DNA of 19,706 nt from Chlamydia trachomatis (GTDB lineage: Bacteria; Chlamydiota; Chlamydiia; Chlamydiales; 2-12-FULL-49-11). The stretch lies in contig CAMCSI010000004.1 of assembly GCA_945877885.1 (NCBI GenBank), positions 1 to 19,706 on the forward strand. Direction: 5' to 3'. Shown in pieces: positions 8,396 through 16,050 of the stretch (positions within the stretch are counted from its first letter, which is position 1; the number at the start of each line of letters is the position of its first letter). The position numbers and the translations under genes are program-made. Under the pieces are notes generated by a model. That model saw nothing but the letters and a program-made list of their open reading frames with translations. It ran no database searches and was not told the DNA's origin.

Positions 8396-9832
8396 CTAAG
8401 ACTCTAACAGCCGACCAAAATCAATTATTTTATCAAAATAGTTAGCATCCAAAACACTTTCTTCAACTCCATTTACATGAATAAGAATGGGTCTAATCGA
8501 AAAATGTTTTGGGACTTTTAATCGTTTTATTTTTTCCTCCATTTCTTCAATTACCTTCGTTCCAATAGCATTTTTTGAGAATTTAATTTCACATACATAT
8601 AGATTATGAAAGCGAGTTTGAATCATATAATCAATTTGACAACCCAACTGTCTAAGTGTTGAAGTTTGAAAAAAGGGGCCATCCATAACGATGTCCTCAC
8701 TTGAAAGATTTAACTCCTTCCAAAGTTCCTTAAAATTATGCACGACTAAATTTTCAAACTGCAAACCCATGATTCCCTCCCATCCAGGAAGATTATTTAC
8801 CATAGAATCAGAGATGGTTCCTTTTTCAATTTTTACACGATTTGATGCAATATACTTCAAATAAAACCGCAAATAATTATCACTTAACCGAAATCGACTA
8901 ATGTTACGCTGCTGACCATTTTTTAAATCCCAGCTAAAATCTCTTTTTACAAAACCCGCCTTTACAAGCTCATCTAAATATCGACTATACAACCCACCCG
9001 GTTCTTTTTGCAGCTCCTTACAAATCTGTATAAAATCTTTTGGACCATTTGCAAGGCATGTCACAATTTTTTTATGAACCCCCTTTGCTTTTGAAAATAG
9101 ATCTGAAAAAACCTCATCAAACTCACGAACAAGCAATCCCCCTTTTACAAAACAAAGATCTTTCATATTTTTTTCCGCAGGTATACTAGGATTAATCTGT
9201 TCCAAATAAAGAGGCACCCCCCCTGTGATAGATAAAATCTTAAACTTTTCATAGGCAGATATACGCTTTTGCTTTGGATGCCAAAAAGAATTACAAGCGC
9301 ATAATGATAGCTCTTCTATGACAAAATCAATTGTAATCCTCCCAACAAACCCCGTGTTACTTAGGATGTTTTTTTCAATCCATGAGGAGATTGAACCACA
9401 AAGTGCAATAATTAATTGTGGATTTTTACTAAAATACATATCCCATGCTGTCTTCAATTGGCCTAAAAAAAATGGATCTTTCCCTCCCATCCAGGAAATC
9501 TCATCGAGTACAATAAGCATTTGCCCTTCCTGAGTGTGTTTAGAAAGGTGCCAGAATAGATCACCCCAATTATCTGACTTAACACCTGGAATCCCCACCC
9601 TCTGAAGTTGTTCGGCAAAGAGGTCTCGCTGCGACTGTGCTGTTATACCATTTACTGGAGGGTTACCTGAGAAAAACAAACTTTTCATACCCTTACCAAA
9701 CTCAGCAAGCAACCTGCTTTTTCCAATTCGTCTTCTCCCACGAACTACAATAAGACTCGCACTTTTTTTATCTAAAAGCCCCTTCAACCTCTCTATTTCA
9801 ACTTCTCTACCAATAAATGGAGCATCTTTCAT
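8396..9832 (-). CDS. AAA-family ATPase with C-terminal PD-(D/E)XK nuclease-like domain (COG1672 type, copy 1)
   Basis: This protein is of the ATPase_2 + DUF234 type; its role in bacteria is unknown. Numbering counts a TTG at 9835 as residue 1. Walker A is GRRRIGKS (33-40), Walker B is LIVLDE (107-112), and a sensor-like ALCGS strand follows near 145. A winged-helix-like part (ICKELQKEPGGLYSRYLDELVKAGFVKRDF) comes next, then a PD-(D/E)XK-type core with Glu361, Asp402 and Glu416-x-Lys418 (ID...CEIKFS). I choose ATG at 9832 because GGAGGG lies 6 nt before it and it aligns with the start of copy 2 at 18521. Copy 2 is very similar (52 of the first 60 residues identical). The gene interrupts a housekeeping region and is flanked by three copies of a palindrome, which suggests acquisition as a mobile or selfish unit. 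Confidence 0.92.
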   Translation of the reverse strand: MKDAPFIGREVEIERLKGLLDKKSASLIVVRGRRRIGKSRLLAEFGKGMKSLFFSGNPPVNGITAQSQRDLFAEQLQRVGIPGVKSDNWGDLFWHLSKHTQEGQMLIVLDEISWMGGKDPFFLGQLKTAWDMYFSKNPQLIIALCGSISSWIEKNILSNTGFVGRITIDFVIEELSLCACNSFWHPKQKRISAYEKFKILSITGGVPLYLEQINPSIPAEKNMKDLCFVKGGLLVREFDEVFSDLFSKAKGVHKKIVTCLANGPKDFIQICKELQKEPGGLYSRYLDELVKAGFVKRDFSWDLKNGQQRNISRFRLSDNYLRFYLKYIASNRVKIEKGTISDSMVNNLPGWEGIMGLQFENLVVHNFKELWKELNLSSEDIVMDGPFFQTSTLRQLGCQIDYMIQTRFHNLYVCEIKFSKNAIGTKVIEEMEEKIKRLKVPKHFSIRPILIHVNGVEESVLDANYFDKIIDFGRLLES

Positions 9833-9857
9833 CAATTTCCCTCCGGCTTTTACTTAT

Positions 9858-9886
9858 AATCTAATAGATCTATCTATATAAATCAA
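9858..9886 (-). promoter_or_regulatory. Candidate promoter of ATPase copy 1
   Basis: Minus strand: -35 TTGATT (9886-9881), 17 bp, -10 TAGATT (9863-9858). The -35 abuts the outer arm of palindrome B. Copy 2 has the same -35 hexamer and spacing next to its own palindrome, which raises confidence slightly. The -10 is only a moderate match. Confidence 0.35.
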
Positions 9887-9917
9887 TCGATAAAATGACA
9901 TTTGTCATTCTATAGAC
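9886..9917. repeat. Palindrome B upstream of ATPase copy 1
   Basis: Core AATGACATTTGTCATT at 9894-9909. The first 28 bases match palindrome A exactly, but the right arm has diverged (TATAGAC instead of TATCGAT). It lies 53 bp upstream of the ATPase start and is in direct orientation to A. Confidence 0.85.
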
Positions 9918-9939
9918 GTTTTTATTAGATCTAAAAAAG

Positions 9940-9971
9940 ATCTGTAGAATGACAAATGTCATTTTATAGAT
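9940..9971. repeat. Palindrome C, inverted copy next to B
   Basis: Core AATGACAAATGTCATT at 9948-9963 is the reverse complement of the A/B core. On the minus strand it differs from B at three positions (4, 28 and the last base) out of 32. B and C are separated by 22 bp that include AGATCT-5 nt-AGATCT (9927-9943). The whole 9886-9971 segment can therefore fold into one long hairpin or cruciform with small hairpins inside. It also lies just downstream of the hflX stop and may act in 3' processing of that operon. Confidence 0.85.
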
Positions 9972-10020
9972 TTCCTTTAGAAAAAAATATTAAATCTAAT
10001 TCAAATGAATATAATATACT

Positions 10021-11337
10021 CTATAAAACGATAAATTCAGAAATTTTCCTCTCTAAGTGATCGGGAATCTCCACTTGCATAAGAACATCATTTTCCTCAT
10101 AGTCTGTATGAAGAACATTACCTTCTCGGGTAATTTCATCAATCAGCTTATAGTTACTTTGAGGAATTCGAAGATGAACTGTTTTTGCAAACTTTGATGC
10201 TTCTTTTTCAATGGCAGCAAGTAGCTCGGCAAACCCTTCGTGTTTTAAAGCAGATACTTCAATAACGTTATTATAAAGGACTTTAAACTTTCTTAGCCGC
10301 TCTTTATTTTCTACAAGGTCGGTTTTATTAAGCACAGTGATCATGGGTTTATCTTTTACCCCAAGTTCCTCAAGCACTGCCATTGTTGCTTCATATCTCT
10401 CAATGGAGCCTTTTTTAGAGCAGTCCAGCAAATGAATCAACACATCGGTATAGCAAACCTCCTCTAAAGTACTTCTAAACGCTTTGATCAGCGCATGTGG
10501 TAACTTTCGAATAAATCCTACGGTATCAACTAACACGATCTTTGTTCGATTTGGAAGTTGGTAAGCTCTTGCAGTTGTATCAAGTGTGGCAAAAAGTTTA
10601 TCTTCTACCAAAACATTTGCCCCGGTTAAAGCATTTAATAAGGTAGATTTACCAGAGTTTGTGTAACCAACAATGGCAATGGTAGGGATACTTGATTTTA
10701 GCCTTTGCTTTCTTTTCTGCTCACGGTGTTCGACAATTTGCTTTACTTCCATTTCAATAGTTGAAAGTTTTTGTTTGAGTAACCGTTTCTCTGCTTCAAA
10801 TTGCGTTTCCCCACTTCCACGTAAAAAGCCGCCCGAACCTGATGAACCTCCACTACCCCTTTGTCTGGAAAGGTTGGTCCACATATGTTTTAATCTCGGA
10901 AGTTGATGGCGAATTTTTACCATTTCGATTTGCAATCTTGCTTCCCTTGTCTTTGCATGTTCAAAAAATATTTCTAAGATCAATTCAGTACGGTCAATTA
11001 CAGGAACCGCTGCCACCTCTTCAATATTTTTCTGCTGACTTGGAGTTATGCTATCATCAAAAATAATCACATCGATTTGTTCATTTTTTACAATATCTGC
11101 AAGCTCTTGCACTTTACCTGAGCCAATATAGGTGGCCGCTGTGATTTTTTTTATAGGGCAATAAATCTCTCTTGTTTCTTTAATACCAAGGGTTTTTGCA
11201 AGATCGGCAAGTTCTGACAAATGCTCTCTACAATCATCTATTTCTCTTCCAGAATAATGTACCCCTACAAGCAATGCTTTTTTGATACTTGCAAAGATTT
11301 TTTGCTGATCCTGCTGATTATCTTCCATATTAGACAT
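10021..11337 (-). CDS. hflX: Ribosome-associated GTPase HflX
   Basis: HflX binds the 50S subunit and splits stalled or stress-inactivated ribosomes. The 438 residues show the N-terminal HflX domain (YIGSGKVQELADIV, 70-83; VIIFDDSITPSQQKNIEE, 90-107). A linker helix with RQRGSGGSSGSGGFLRGSGETQFEAEKR (158-185) follows; its RGSGETQ matches the family's RGxGETQ. The G domain carries G1 GYTNSGKS (224-231), G3 DTVGF (271-275), G4 NKTD (337-340) and G5 SAL (362-364). The Gly/Ser-rich stretch in the linker is longer than I would expect. The ATG at 11337 lies inside the end of the upstream phosphodiesterase gene (8-bp overlap), so translation is probably coupled. This is the last gene of the six-gene minus-strand operon. 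Confidence 0.97.
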   Translation of the reverse strand: MSNMEDNQQDQQKIFASIKKALLVGVHYSGREIDDCREHLSELADLAKTLGIKETREIYCPIKKITAATYIGSGKVQELADIVKNEQIDVIIFDDSITPSQQKNIEEVAAVPVIDRTELILEIFFEHAKTREARLQIEMVKIRHQLPRLKHMWTNLSRQRGSGGSSGSGGFLRGSGETQFEAEKRLLKQKLSTIEMEVKQIVEHREQKRKQRLKSSIPTIAIVGYTNSGKSTLLNALTGANVLVEDKLFATLDTTARAYQLPNRTKIVLVDTVGFIRKLPHALIKAFRSTLEEVCYTDVLIHLLDCSKKGSIERYEATMAVLEELGVKDKPMITVLNKTDLVENKERLRKFKVLYNNVIEVSALKHEGFAELLAAIEKEASKFAKTVHLRIPQSNYKLIDEITREGNVLHTDYEENDVLMQVEIPDHLERKISEFIVL

Positions 11338-12079
11338 TAATTACCATCCCGTCTAAGGCAAGGTGCAAGCCTTCCCTTAATGTTTTTGTTACCACTTCAT
11401 GCTCAATTTTATGATTCATATGTATTAAGTAGGTGTTTTTTACTTTTGCTCTTTTTCCAAATTCAGAAGCCTCTTCCACAGAAAAATGCATATGACTTCC
11501 TTCTAAATCTAAAGCTCCAATTACTAAATCGGTTACATCTTCAAGAAAAGAAAAAATAGAATCATCATAATATTTAATATCGGTAAAATAAGCTGCATTT
11601 TTATATCGAAAGCCAAGTACAGGAACTGTTCCCTGTTCATACGAGCAGTAGGCAAAGGCGGTATCAAAAATCCTAATTGTTCCCATATGATCGTAAATTT
11701 TATGAAATCTAAATCTATCTAACAAGTACCCAAATCGCACCACAAGCATTTCATAAGTATTTTCAGAAAGATACACAGGGATTGGATCGTGCTTTCGTTT
11801 GATAAAAAAACCCCTTAAATCATTAAATCCACCCACATGGTCTTCATGATAATGAGTGATAAAAAGCGCATCGATATGGTCAATTCCATTTTCTATACAC
11901 TGCTGACGAATATCTGGCCCTGCGTCTATGAGGATATTTTTCCCATTAATTTTAAACACAGCACCTGAGCGCAGCCTTTTATCTTTTCTATTTTTGGATT
12001 TACATATGGCACAATCACAACCAAGCATTGGGACACCTGTTGATCCACCCGTTCCAAGTATTTGAAGTACATCTTTCAT
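11330..12079 (-). CDS. PhnP-like metallo-beta-lactamase-fold phosphodiesterase
   Basis: This 249-residue metal-dependent hydrolase resembles PhnP (phosphoribosyl 1,2-cyclic phosphate phosphodiesterase) and RNase Z-type enzymes. Visible signatures are LGTGGSTGVPMLGCDCAIC (8-26), with two Cys in a C-x-C-x-x-C-like group, and the ligand motif THYHEDHVGG (His76, His78, Asp80, His81). Also present are DAGPDIRQQ (52-60), a later FTDIKYYD Asp, and HMNHKIEHE near the C-terminus. No phosphonate-utilisation genes lie nearby, so the substrate may be another cyclic phosphate or nucleotide. It starts 6 bp after the FAD-oxidoreductase gene and overlaps hflX by 8 bp. The same neighbour pair occurs in Chlamydia (from memory, CT379/CT380). 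Confidence 0.9.
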   Translation of the reverse strand: MKDVLQILGTGGSTGVPMLGCDCAICKSKNRKDKRLRSGAVFKINGKNILIDAGPDIRQQCIENGIDHIDALFITHYHEDHVGGFNDLRGFFIKRKHDPIPVYLSENTYEMLVVRFGYLLDRFRFHKIYDHMGTIRIFDTAFAYCSYEQGTVPVLGFRYKNAAYFTDIKYYDDSIFSFLEDVTDLVIGALDLEGSHMHFSVEEASEFGKRAKVKNTYLIHMNHKIEHEVVTKTLREGLHLALDGMVINV

Positions 12080-12085
12080 AAACTA

Positions 12086-12970
12086 TCACTTTACCTGATC
12101 GGCAAGTATTTTGCCATAGTAAGCATGATATAATAATCCGCGCGAGCCAAGAGCTGTAAAAATAAAGGTATTTTCATCCACCTGCTTTAAAAGTGGTAAA
12201 TAACTTGTCTCTTGTCCAACGCGAATGCCAGAGGCAAATTCTCTTTCTTTCACATCAGAAAGCGTTCCATACCATGGCTCTATTTTTTCCCCAATTTCAG
12301 CAAGAGCAACCCCCTCATCTACCTCATCACTTGTAAATGTAGCTTCATAAGTGCTTCCAAAACAAACCTTATCATTCCCCATAAAAGAGATATGCCCTCT
12401 GGAGATCAGACTTCCATGGGAAAACTCTCCCACATTTTTTACGCCCACATACTGCTGACCTTTTAGATATTTTAATCCTTGCAAAACAAGTAAATCTTTC
12501 ATCCCATAACCTGCTGCAATGATCAACTTACCATCTATCTCAGAAAGACTCTCTATCCTTTTTTCAACAATATTTTCTACCCCAATCAAATCCTTTAGCC
12601 CGGCCAAATACTCTCTCATATCTATTGTTAACCCATCATCAATATGAGCATCCCCATTATGCATTGTAACATCAGGATATTTCTTCAACCTTGTGGCAAA
12701 TTTTTTGATGACCCCAGTAGATAGAATAACTTTTCTACCCGTTTTTTTCTCCACTTCCAAAATCAATTCTTTAGAAGCTGCATAACCTTCATCGGCAAAA
12801 GCACTTTTTTTGCCCCATCTACCCGGGTATCGGTACAAAATTCCTACAAAAATAGCAGAGGTAGTGTTCTTTTCAGGGGTATGAAAAACAGTAACGTTAA
12901 ACCCTTTTTTCTGCAAAAAATAAGCGCTTGATAATCCTGCAAGTCCAGCTCCTATGACTACACAAGACAT
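12086..12970 (-). CDS. FAD-dependent oxidoreductase, DAO/MnmC-C-like
   Basis: This 294-residue protein starts with a dinucleotide-binding fold, VVIGAGLAGLSSAYFLQKKGFNVTVF (GxGxxG at 7-12). It ends with FTALGSRGLLYHAYYGKILADQ, which matches the C-terminal FAD-contact motif of the D-amino-acid-oxidase superfamily. The acidic residue usually found at the end of beta-strand 2 to bind ribose is not present (VTVFHTPEKN). The segment TSAIFVGILYRYPG is reminiscent of the oxidoreductase half of the tRNA-modification enzyme MnmC. It is shorter than classic D-amino-acid dehydrogenases (~400 aa). The chlamydial relative (CT375, from memory) is annotated as a putative D-amino-acid dehydrogenase. The start overlaps the preceding membrane-protein gene by 13 bp. 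The substrate is unknown. Confidence 0.82.
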   Translation of the reverse strand: MSCVVIGAGLAGLSSAYFLQKKGFNVTVFHTPEKNTTSAIFVGILYRYPGRWGKKSAFADEGYAASKELILEVEKKTGRKVILSTGVIKKFATRLKKYPDVTMHNGDAHIDDGLTIDMREYLAGLKDLIGVENIVEKRIESLSEIDGKLIIAAGYGMKDLLVLQGLKYLKGQQYVGVKNVGEFSHGSLISRGHISFMGNDKVCFGSTYEATFTSDEVDEGVALAEIGEKIEPWYGTLSDVKEREFASGIRVGQETSYLPLLKQVDENTFIFTALGSRGLLYHAYYGKILADQVK

Positions 12971-13815
12971 GGTTCCTCAGCTTTTTTTTCTTCGATAGAA
13001 GCTTTTTCTTTTTTCTTTACAAGTAGATAGCTTTCTAAGGAGAAATTAAAAAAGAAAATGACAAAAGGAGTCATGATCAAGCAAAAGGGGATCATCATCA
13101 TTAACCATTGAATACTTAACGCTAAAGCTGCCTCAGAGGTTAAATAGCTACTTTTTGTCATCATAGCGCCAAGGATTAGGAAAAATAACACTAATGCTAA
13201 TGGCACTAAGCCTACAAAAAATAATAATCCATTACTAAAGATGCTATTTTTTAATCGAACGGTAACCTCTGCGGCAAGATTCATCTGTAATGTCTTTTTT
13301 AAGGCCACATGTGGAGTGATGAAAAATAGTAGTAGCACAGAGACAATTGCCAACCCAAAGGAGCCTAGCACTAATAAATAGGGTCCAAAAGCAAGTAATG
13401 TTCCAAAAACATCCCCAAATGCAGGGATCTGTTTTAATAAAACAAAAATTCCCATCACAGACCAAAGGATCAAATAGGTTAAAATAAGTGGAAACGATAA
13501 ATAGGAGACGCCAATGATTAACTGTAAGGAGCTTGTAAATAACTTTCCAATCTTATAATCCATCCCCTTCACCTCGAAAATGTACATCTTGGTCAATAAA
13601 ACCCCTGCAGCAAGCAATACCCCTGTGCATAAAAAGATAGGAAGGAACGATAAACTCATCCATACCCAATGATTCACCCCCAAAGAAAGGGTTCTACAAA
13701 AAACAGTCAAAATGCCACAAGCAATTAAAATGGGAAATAGGAATAAAATTTTTTTTCTACAAAAAACCTTTGAAAAAGCTCTATTAAATATTTGCTCTAT
13801 TTCTGATAAGGTCAT
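12958..13815 (-). CDS. Polytopic membrane protein of unknown function
   Basis: The 285 residues hold about six predicted membrane spans (roughly 22-40, 52-75, 98-126, 142-166, 194-218, 230-258). They end in a charged cytoplasmic-type tail rich in Lys and Glu (VKKKEKASIEEKKAEE). No transporter motif is recognised. The start is ATG at 13815 with GGGGAG seven bases upstream. The gene follows gltA after 36 bp and overlaps the FAD-oxidoreductase gene by 13 bp, so it belongs to the same operon. It might move a metabolite for the neighbouring enzymes, but that is only guilt by association. Confidence 0.85.
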   Translation of the reverse strand: MTLSEIEQIFNRAFSKVFCRKKILFLFPILIACGILTVFCRTLSLGVNHWVWMSLSFLPIFLCTGVLLAAGVLLTKMYIFEVKGMDYKIGKLFTSSLQLIIGVSYLSFPLILTYLILWSVMGIFVLLKQIPAFGDVFGTLLAFGPYLLVLGSFGLAIVSVLLLFFITPHVALKKTLQMNLAAEVTVRLKNSIFSNGLLFFVGLVPLALVLFFLILGAMMTKSSYLTSEAALALSIQWLMMMIPFCLIMTPFVIFFFNFSLESYLLVKKKEKASIEEKKAEEPCLV

Positions 13816-13851
13816 AGTTATCTCCCCTAATTACGGCGGAAAGACAAATTC

Positions 13852-15012
13852 TTAGGCTTCTTTATAGATATATTTAGGACGGTAGATAGGAACACCCTTC
13901 CCATCCCTTGCCTCTAAAGTCTCAAAAGCTATCTGTCTACCAACACCTGTTGATCTCGATAGCCCAAATAATACAGTAAAGTAGTCTGGAAAGTCAAACC
14001 CTATTGCACTTAAGACCACACCTGAAATGGAGTCTACATTACTATAAGGATTTTTAATTTTTGGATTTTCTTTTAATATCTTTGGAACCTCTGTATGAAG
14101 AAGGGTAGCAAGCCGAACAAGGGGATCATTTGGGAACGTTTTTTGCGCAAATTCAAATAAAATTGTTGCCCTAGGGTCTTCACAGCGTAGCGCCGCATGC
14201 CCAAAGCCATAGATTAACTCCCCTTTTGAAAGCATCGTTTCCACTGTTTTTTTAACATCTGCCGCACTTGCCTTATCCCCAAGCTGCAGATGTATTTTTT
14301 TGACAAACTCAAGCCCATCTTGATTTGCTTTTCCATGTCTTGGTCCTGAGAGTGCAAGAAGTGCCGCTGCAAAGGATCCATAGAGATCTTCATGACCTGA
14401 TGCGACCGATTTTGCCACAAATAGGGAAAGATTGCCCCCTCCATGATCCATATGTAAGTTTATAAATAAATTTATTAGCTTAGAAAAAAGCTTTTTATCT
14501 TTTACAGAAGGGGTGTGCAACATATTACAAAAATTATTTACATACCCAATTTCAGGATTTGATGCTGGGGTATCTTTATAACCGGCTCGATGGTTCATCA
14601 CAATGGCTGTAACTTCTGGAAGTTTTGCCTGAAGATTCATAAAATCTTCCGCAGTATCATTTTTACACTCATAAACACCAAGAAGTAATATAGCCATCGC
14701 ATACATCTTCATCGGGTGCCCTTTTCTAGGAAGTGATAAAATAGCCTCTTTTAATTCTTTTGATACCTTTGATCGACTACAGAGTGTTTTTTTAAACTCT
14801 TTTAATTGCTCATGATTTGGAAGTTTACCCTCAATTAGTAAATACATCACCTCTTCGGCCTCTTTATGAGCTATTTCACTAATTGGATACTTTCGATAAA
14901 ACACCCCTTTATCTGGATCAACATAGGAGGTGATACAATGTCCAATAGGAAAGCCCCTAAGCCCTGTATCTAAATGACTTTCTGTGATTTTAAATAGTTC
15001 TTTTTCTTCCAT
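13852..15012 (-). CDS. gltA: Citrate synthase, mitochondrial-like type
   Basis: Condenses acetyl-CoA with oxaloacetate to citrate at the entry of the TCA cycle. All three catalytic residues are visible: His226 in LSGPRHGKANQ, His272 in YGFGHAALRCEDPR and Asp327 in NPYSNVDSISGVVL. MDHGGGNLS (188-196) and TVLFGLSRSTGVGRQ are further family blocks. The pattern HGKANQ, GHAALRxxDPR, PNDPL and YFTVLFGLSRSTGV resembles mitochondrial citrate synthase more than the E. coli hexameric NADH-regulated type. The length (386 aa) also lacks the E. coli-type N-terminal extension. The ATG follows the mdh stop directly (TAAATG). AAGGAG lies 12 nt upstream, inside the end of mdh. Pathogenic Chlamydiaceae lack this enzyme, so its presence points to an environmental chlamydia. 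Confidence 0.95.
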   Translation of the reverse strand: MEEKELFKITESHLDTGLRGFPIGHCITSYVDPDKGVFYRKYPISEIAHKEAEEVMYLLIEGKLPNHEQLKEFKKTLCSRSKVSKELKEAILSLPRKGHPMKMYAMAILLLGVYECKNDTAEDFMNLQAKLPEVTAIVMNHRAGYKDTPASNPEIGYVNNFCNMLHTPSVKDKKLFSKLINLFINLHMDHGGGNLSLFVAKSVASGHEDLYGSFAAALLALSGPRHGKANQDGLEFVKKIHLQLGDKASAADVKKTVETMLSKGELIYGFGHAALRCEDPRATILFEFAQKTFPNDPLVRLATLLHTEVPKILKENPKIKNPYSNVDSISGVVLSAIGFDFPDYFTVLFGLSRSTGVGRQIAFETLEARDGKGVPIYRPKYIYKEA

Positions 15013-15972
15013 TTAATTTAAATACTCCTTAATTAAATCTCGCTCCTCGAGCAGCTCTTTTTCAGTAATTTTAATCTTTTCCTCTAAAAAGGTATCCATC
15101 TGCCAGCCAGGGACAATTACCCCATTCCTTAATGGAAAAGAGAAAAATAGATCATCATCAATACCGTAAGGATTTTTTGCTGTATATACAGCCGCTGAGG
15201 TAATATCGTTTGTAGGAAAAACCCAATCTCTCATCGCATCTATGGCTGCATTTGCCGCACTTGCTGCGCTGGATAATCCTCTTGCTTCAATAATTGCCGC
15301 CCCCCGTCCTTGCACCGCTTTAAACATCGTCTCTTGAAAAAATGAAAGATCATGTATTACTTCTATTGCCTTTTTCCCATCAATGGTTGCATGAAGGTAG
15401 TGGCTAACCATTGTGGATGAATGATTTCCAAATATTACTAAATCCTTAACAGAGCTAATTGAAACTCCTGCTTTTAGAGCAACCATGGACCTTGCTCTAT
15501 TTTGATCAAGCCTTGTCATTGCACGTATACTTTTTGGATCAAGCATTTTTGCCGCATGTTTTAAGATCAAAGCATTTGTATTACATGGATTCCCAACAAC
15601 TAGAACCTTTACCTCTTTTGATCGGTTAAGAGCCCTGCCCTGTGTAACGAAGATTTTCCCATTTTCTTTAAGTAAATCCTTTCTCTCCATCCCTTTACTT
15701 CGAGGTCTTGCTCCCACTAAAAACACATAGTTAGCCCCCTCAAACGCCTCATCGGCAGAGCTTGTACATTTTATAGAGTGTAAAAGAGGGAAAGCGCAAT
15801 CTAAAAGTTCCATCTCCACCCCTTTAAGAATCTTGAGTGAATCAGGAATTTCTAAAATGGAAAGATCGATAAATGTATCTTTTCCAAACACCTCCCCTGA
15901 GGCGATCCTAAATAGTAAGCTGTAGCAAATGCTACCTGCTCCCCCTGTCACTGACACCTTAATCTTCTTCAA
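15013..15972 (-). CDS. mdh: Malate dehydrogenase (NAD-dependent)
   Basis: Interconverts malate and oxaloacetate, supplying the citrate synthase encoded next. In the 319-residue form, VSVTGGAGSICYSLLFRIA (7-25) is the Rossmann motif. Its third glycine is Cys16 where relatives have Gly (GAAGQIG). Substrate and catalytic residues are in place: GARPRSKGMERKD (Arg91, Arg97), GNPCNTN (Asn131), RLDQNRA (Asp156, Arg159) and GNHSS (His184). I choose TTG at 15972, since it gives the family-typical start KKIKVSVTG and has AGGGG five to six bases upstream. An in-frame TTG at 16038 would add 22 unmatched residues and enter the divergent promoter region. A weak TTGAAG-16-CATAGT promoter (16034-16007, minus strand) may drive the six-gene operon that begins here. 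Confidence 0.95.
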   Translation of the reverse strand: MKKIKVSVTGGAGSICYSLLFRIASGEVFGKDTFIDLSILEIPDSLKILKGVEMELLDCAFPLLHSIKCTSSADEAFEGANYVFLVGARPRSKGMERKDLLKENGKIFVTQGRALNRSKEVKVLVVGNPCNTNALILKHAAKMLDPKSIRAMTRLDQNRARSMVALKAGVSISSVKDLVIFGNHSSTMVSHYLHATIDGKKAIEVIHDLSFFQETMFKAVQGRGAAIIEARGLSSAASAANAAIDAMRDWVFPTNDITSAAVYTAKNPYGIDDDLFFSFPLRNGVIVPGWQMDTFLEEKIKITEKELLEERDLIKEYLN

Positions 15973-16050
15973 GAAAACCCCTATTTCAACTATCCAACTA
16001 TTCTCCACTATGGTAATCTTTTCTTTTGCTTCAACCAAAAAAAGAACTTC

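Noticed and set aside
8337..9971. Classical insertion sequence with transposase
   Set aside because: The enclosed gene is an ATPase/PD-(D/E)XK protein without DDE, HUH or recombinase motifs. I saw no short target-site duplication outside the palindromes.
15973..16038. TTG at 16038 as the start of mdh
   Set aside because: The added 22 residues do not match malate dehydrogenases, and TTG 15972 has a good AGGGG ribosome site.
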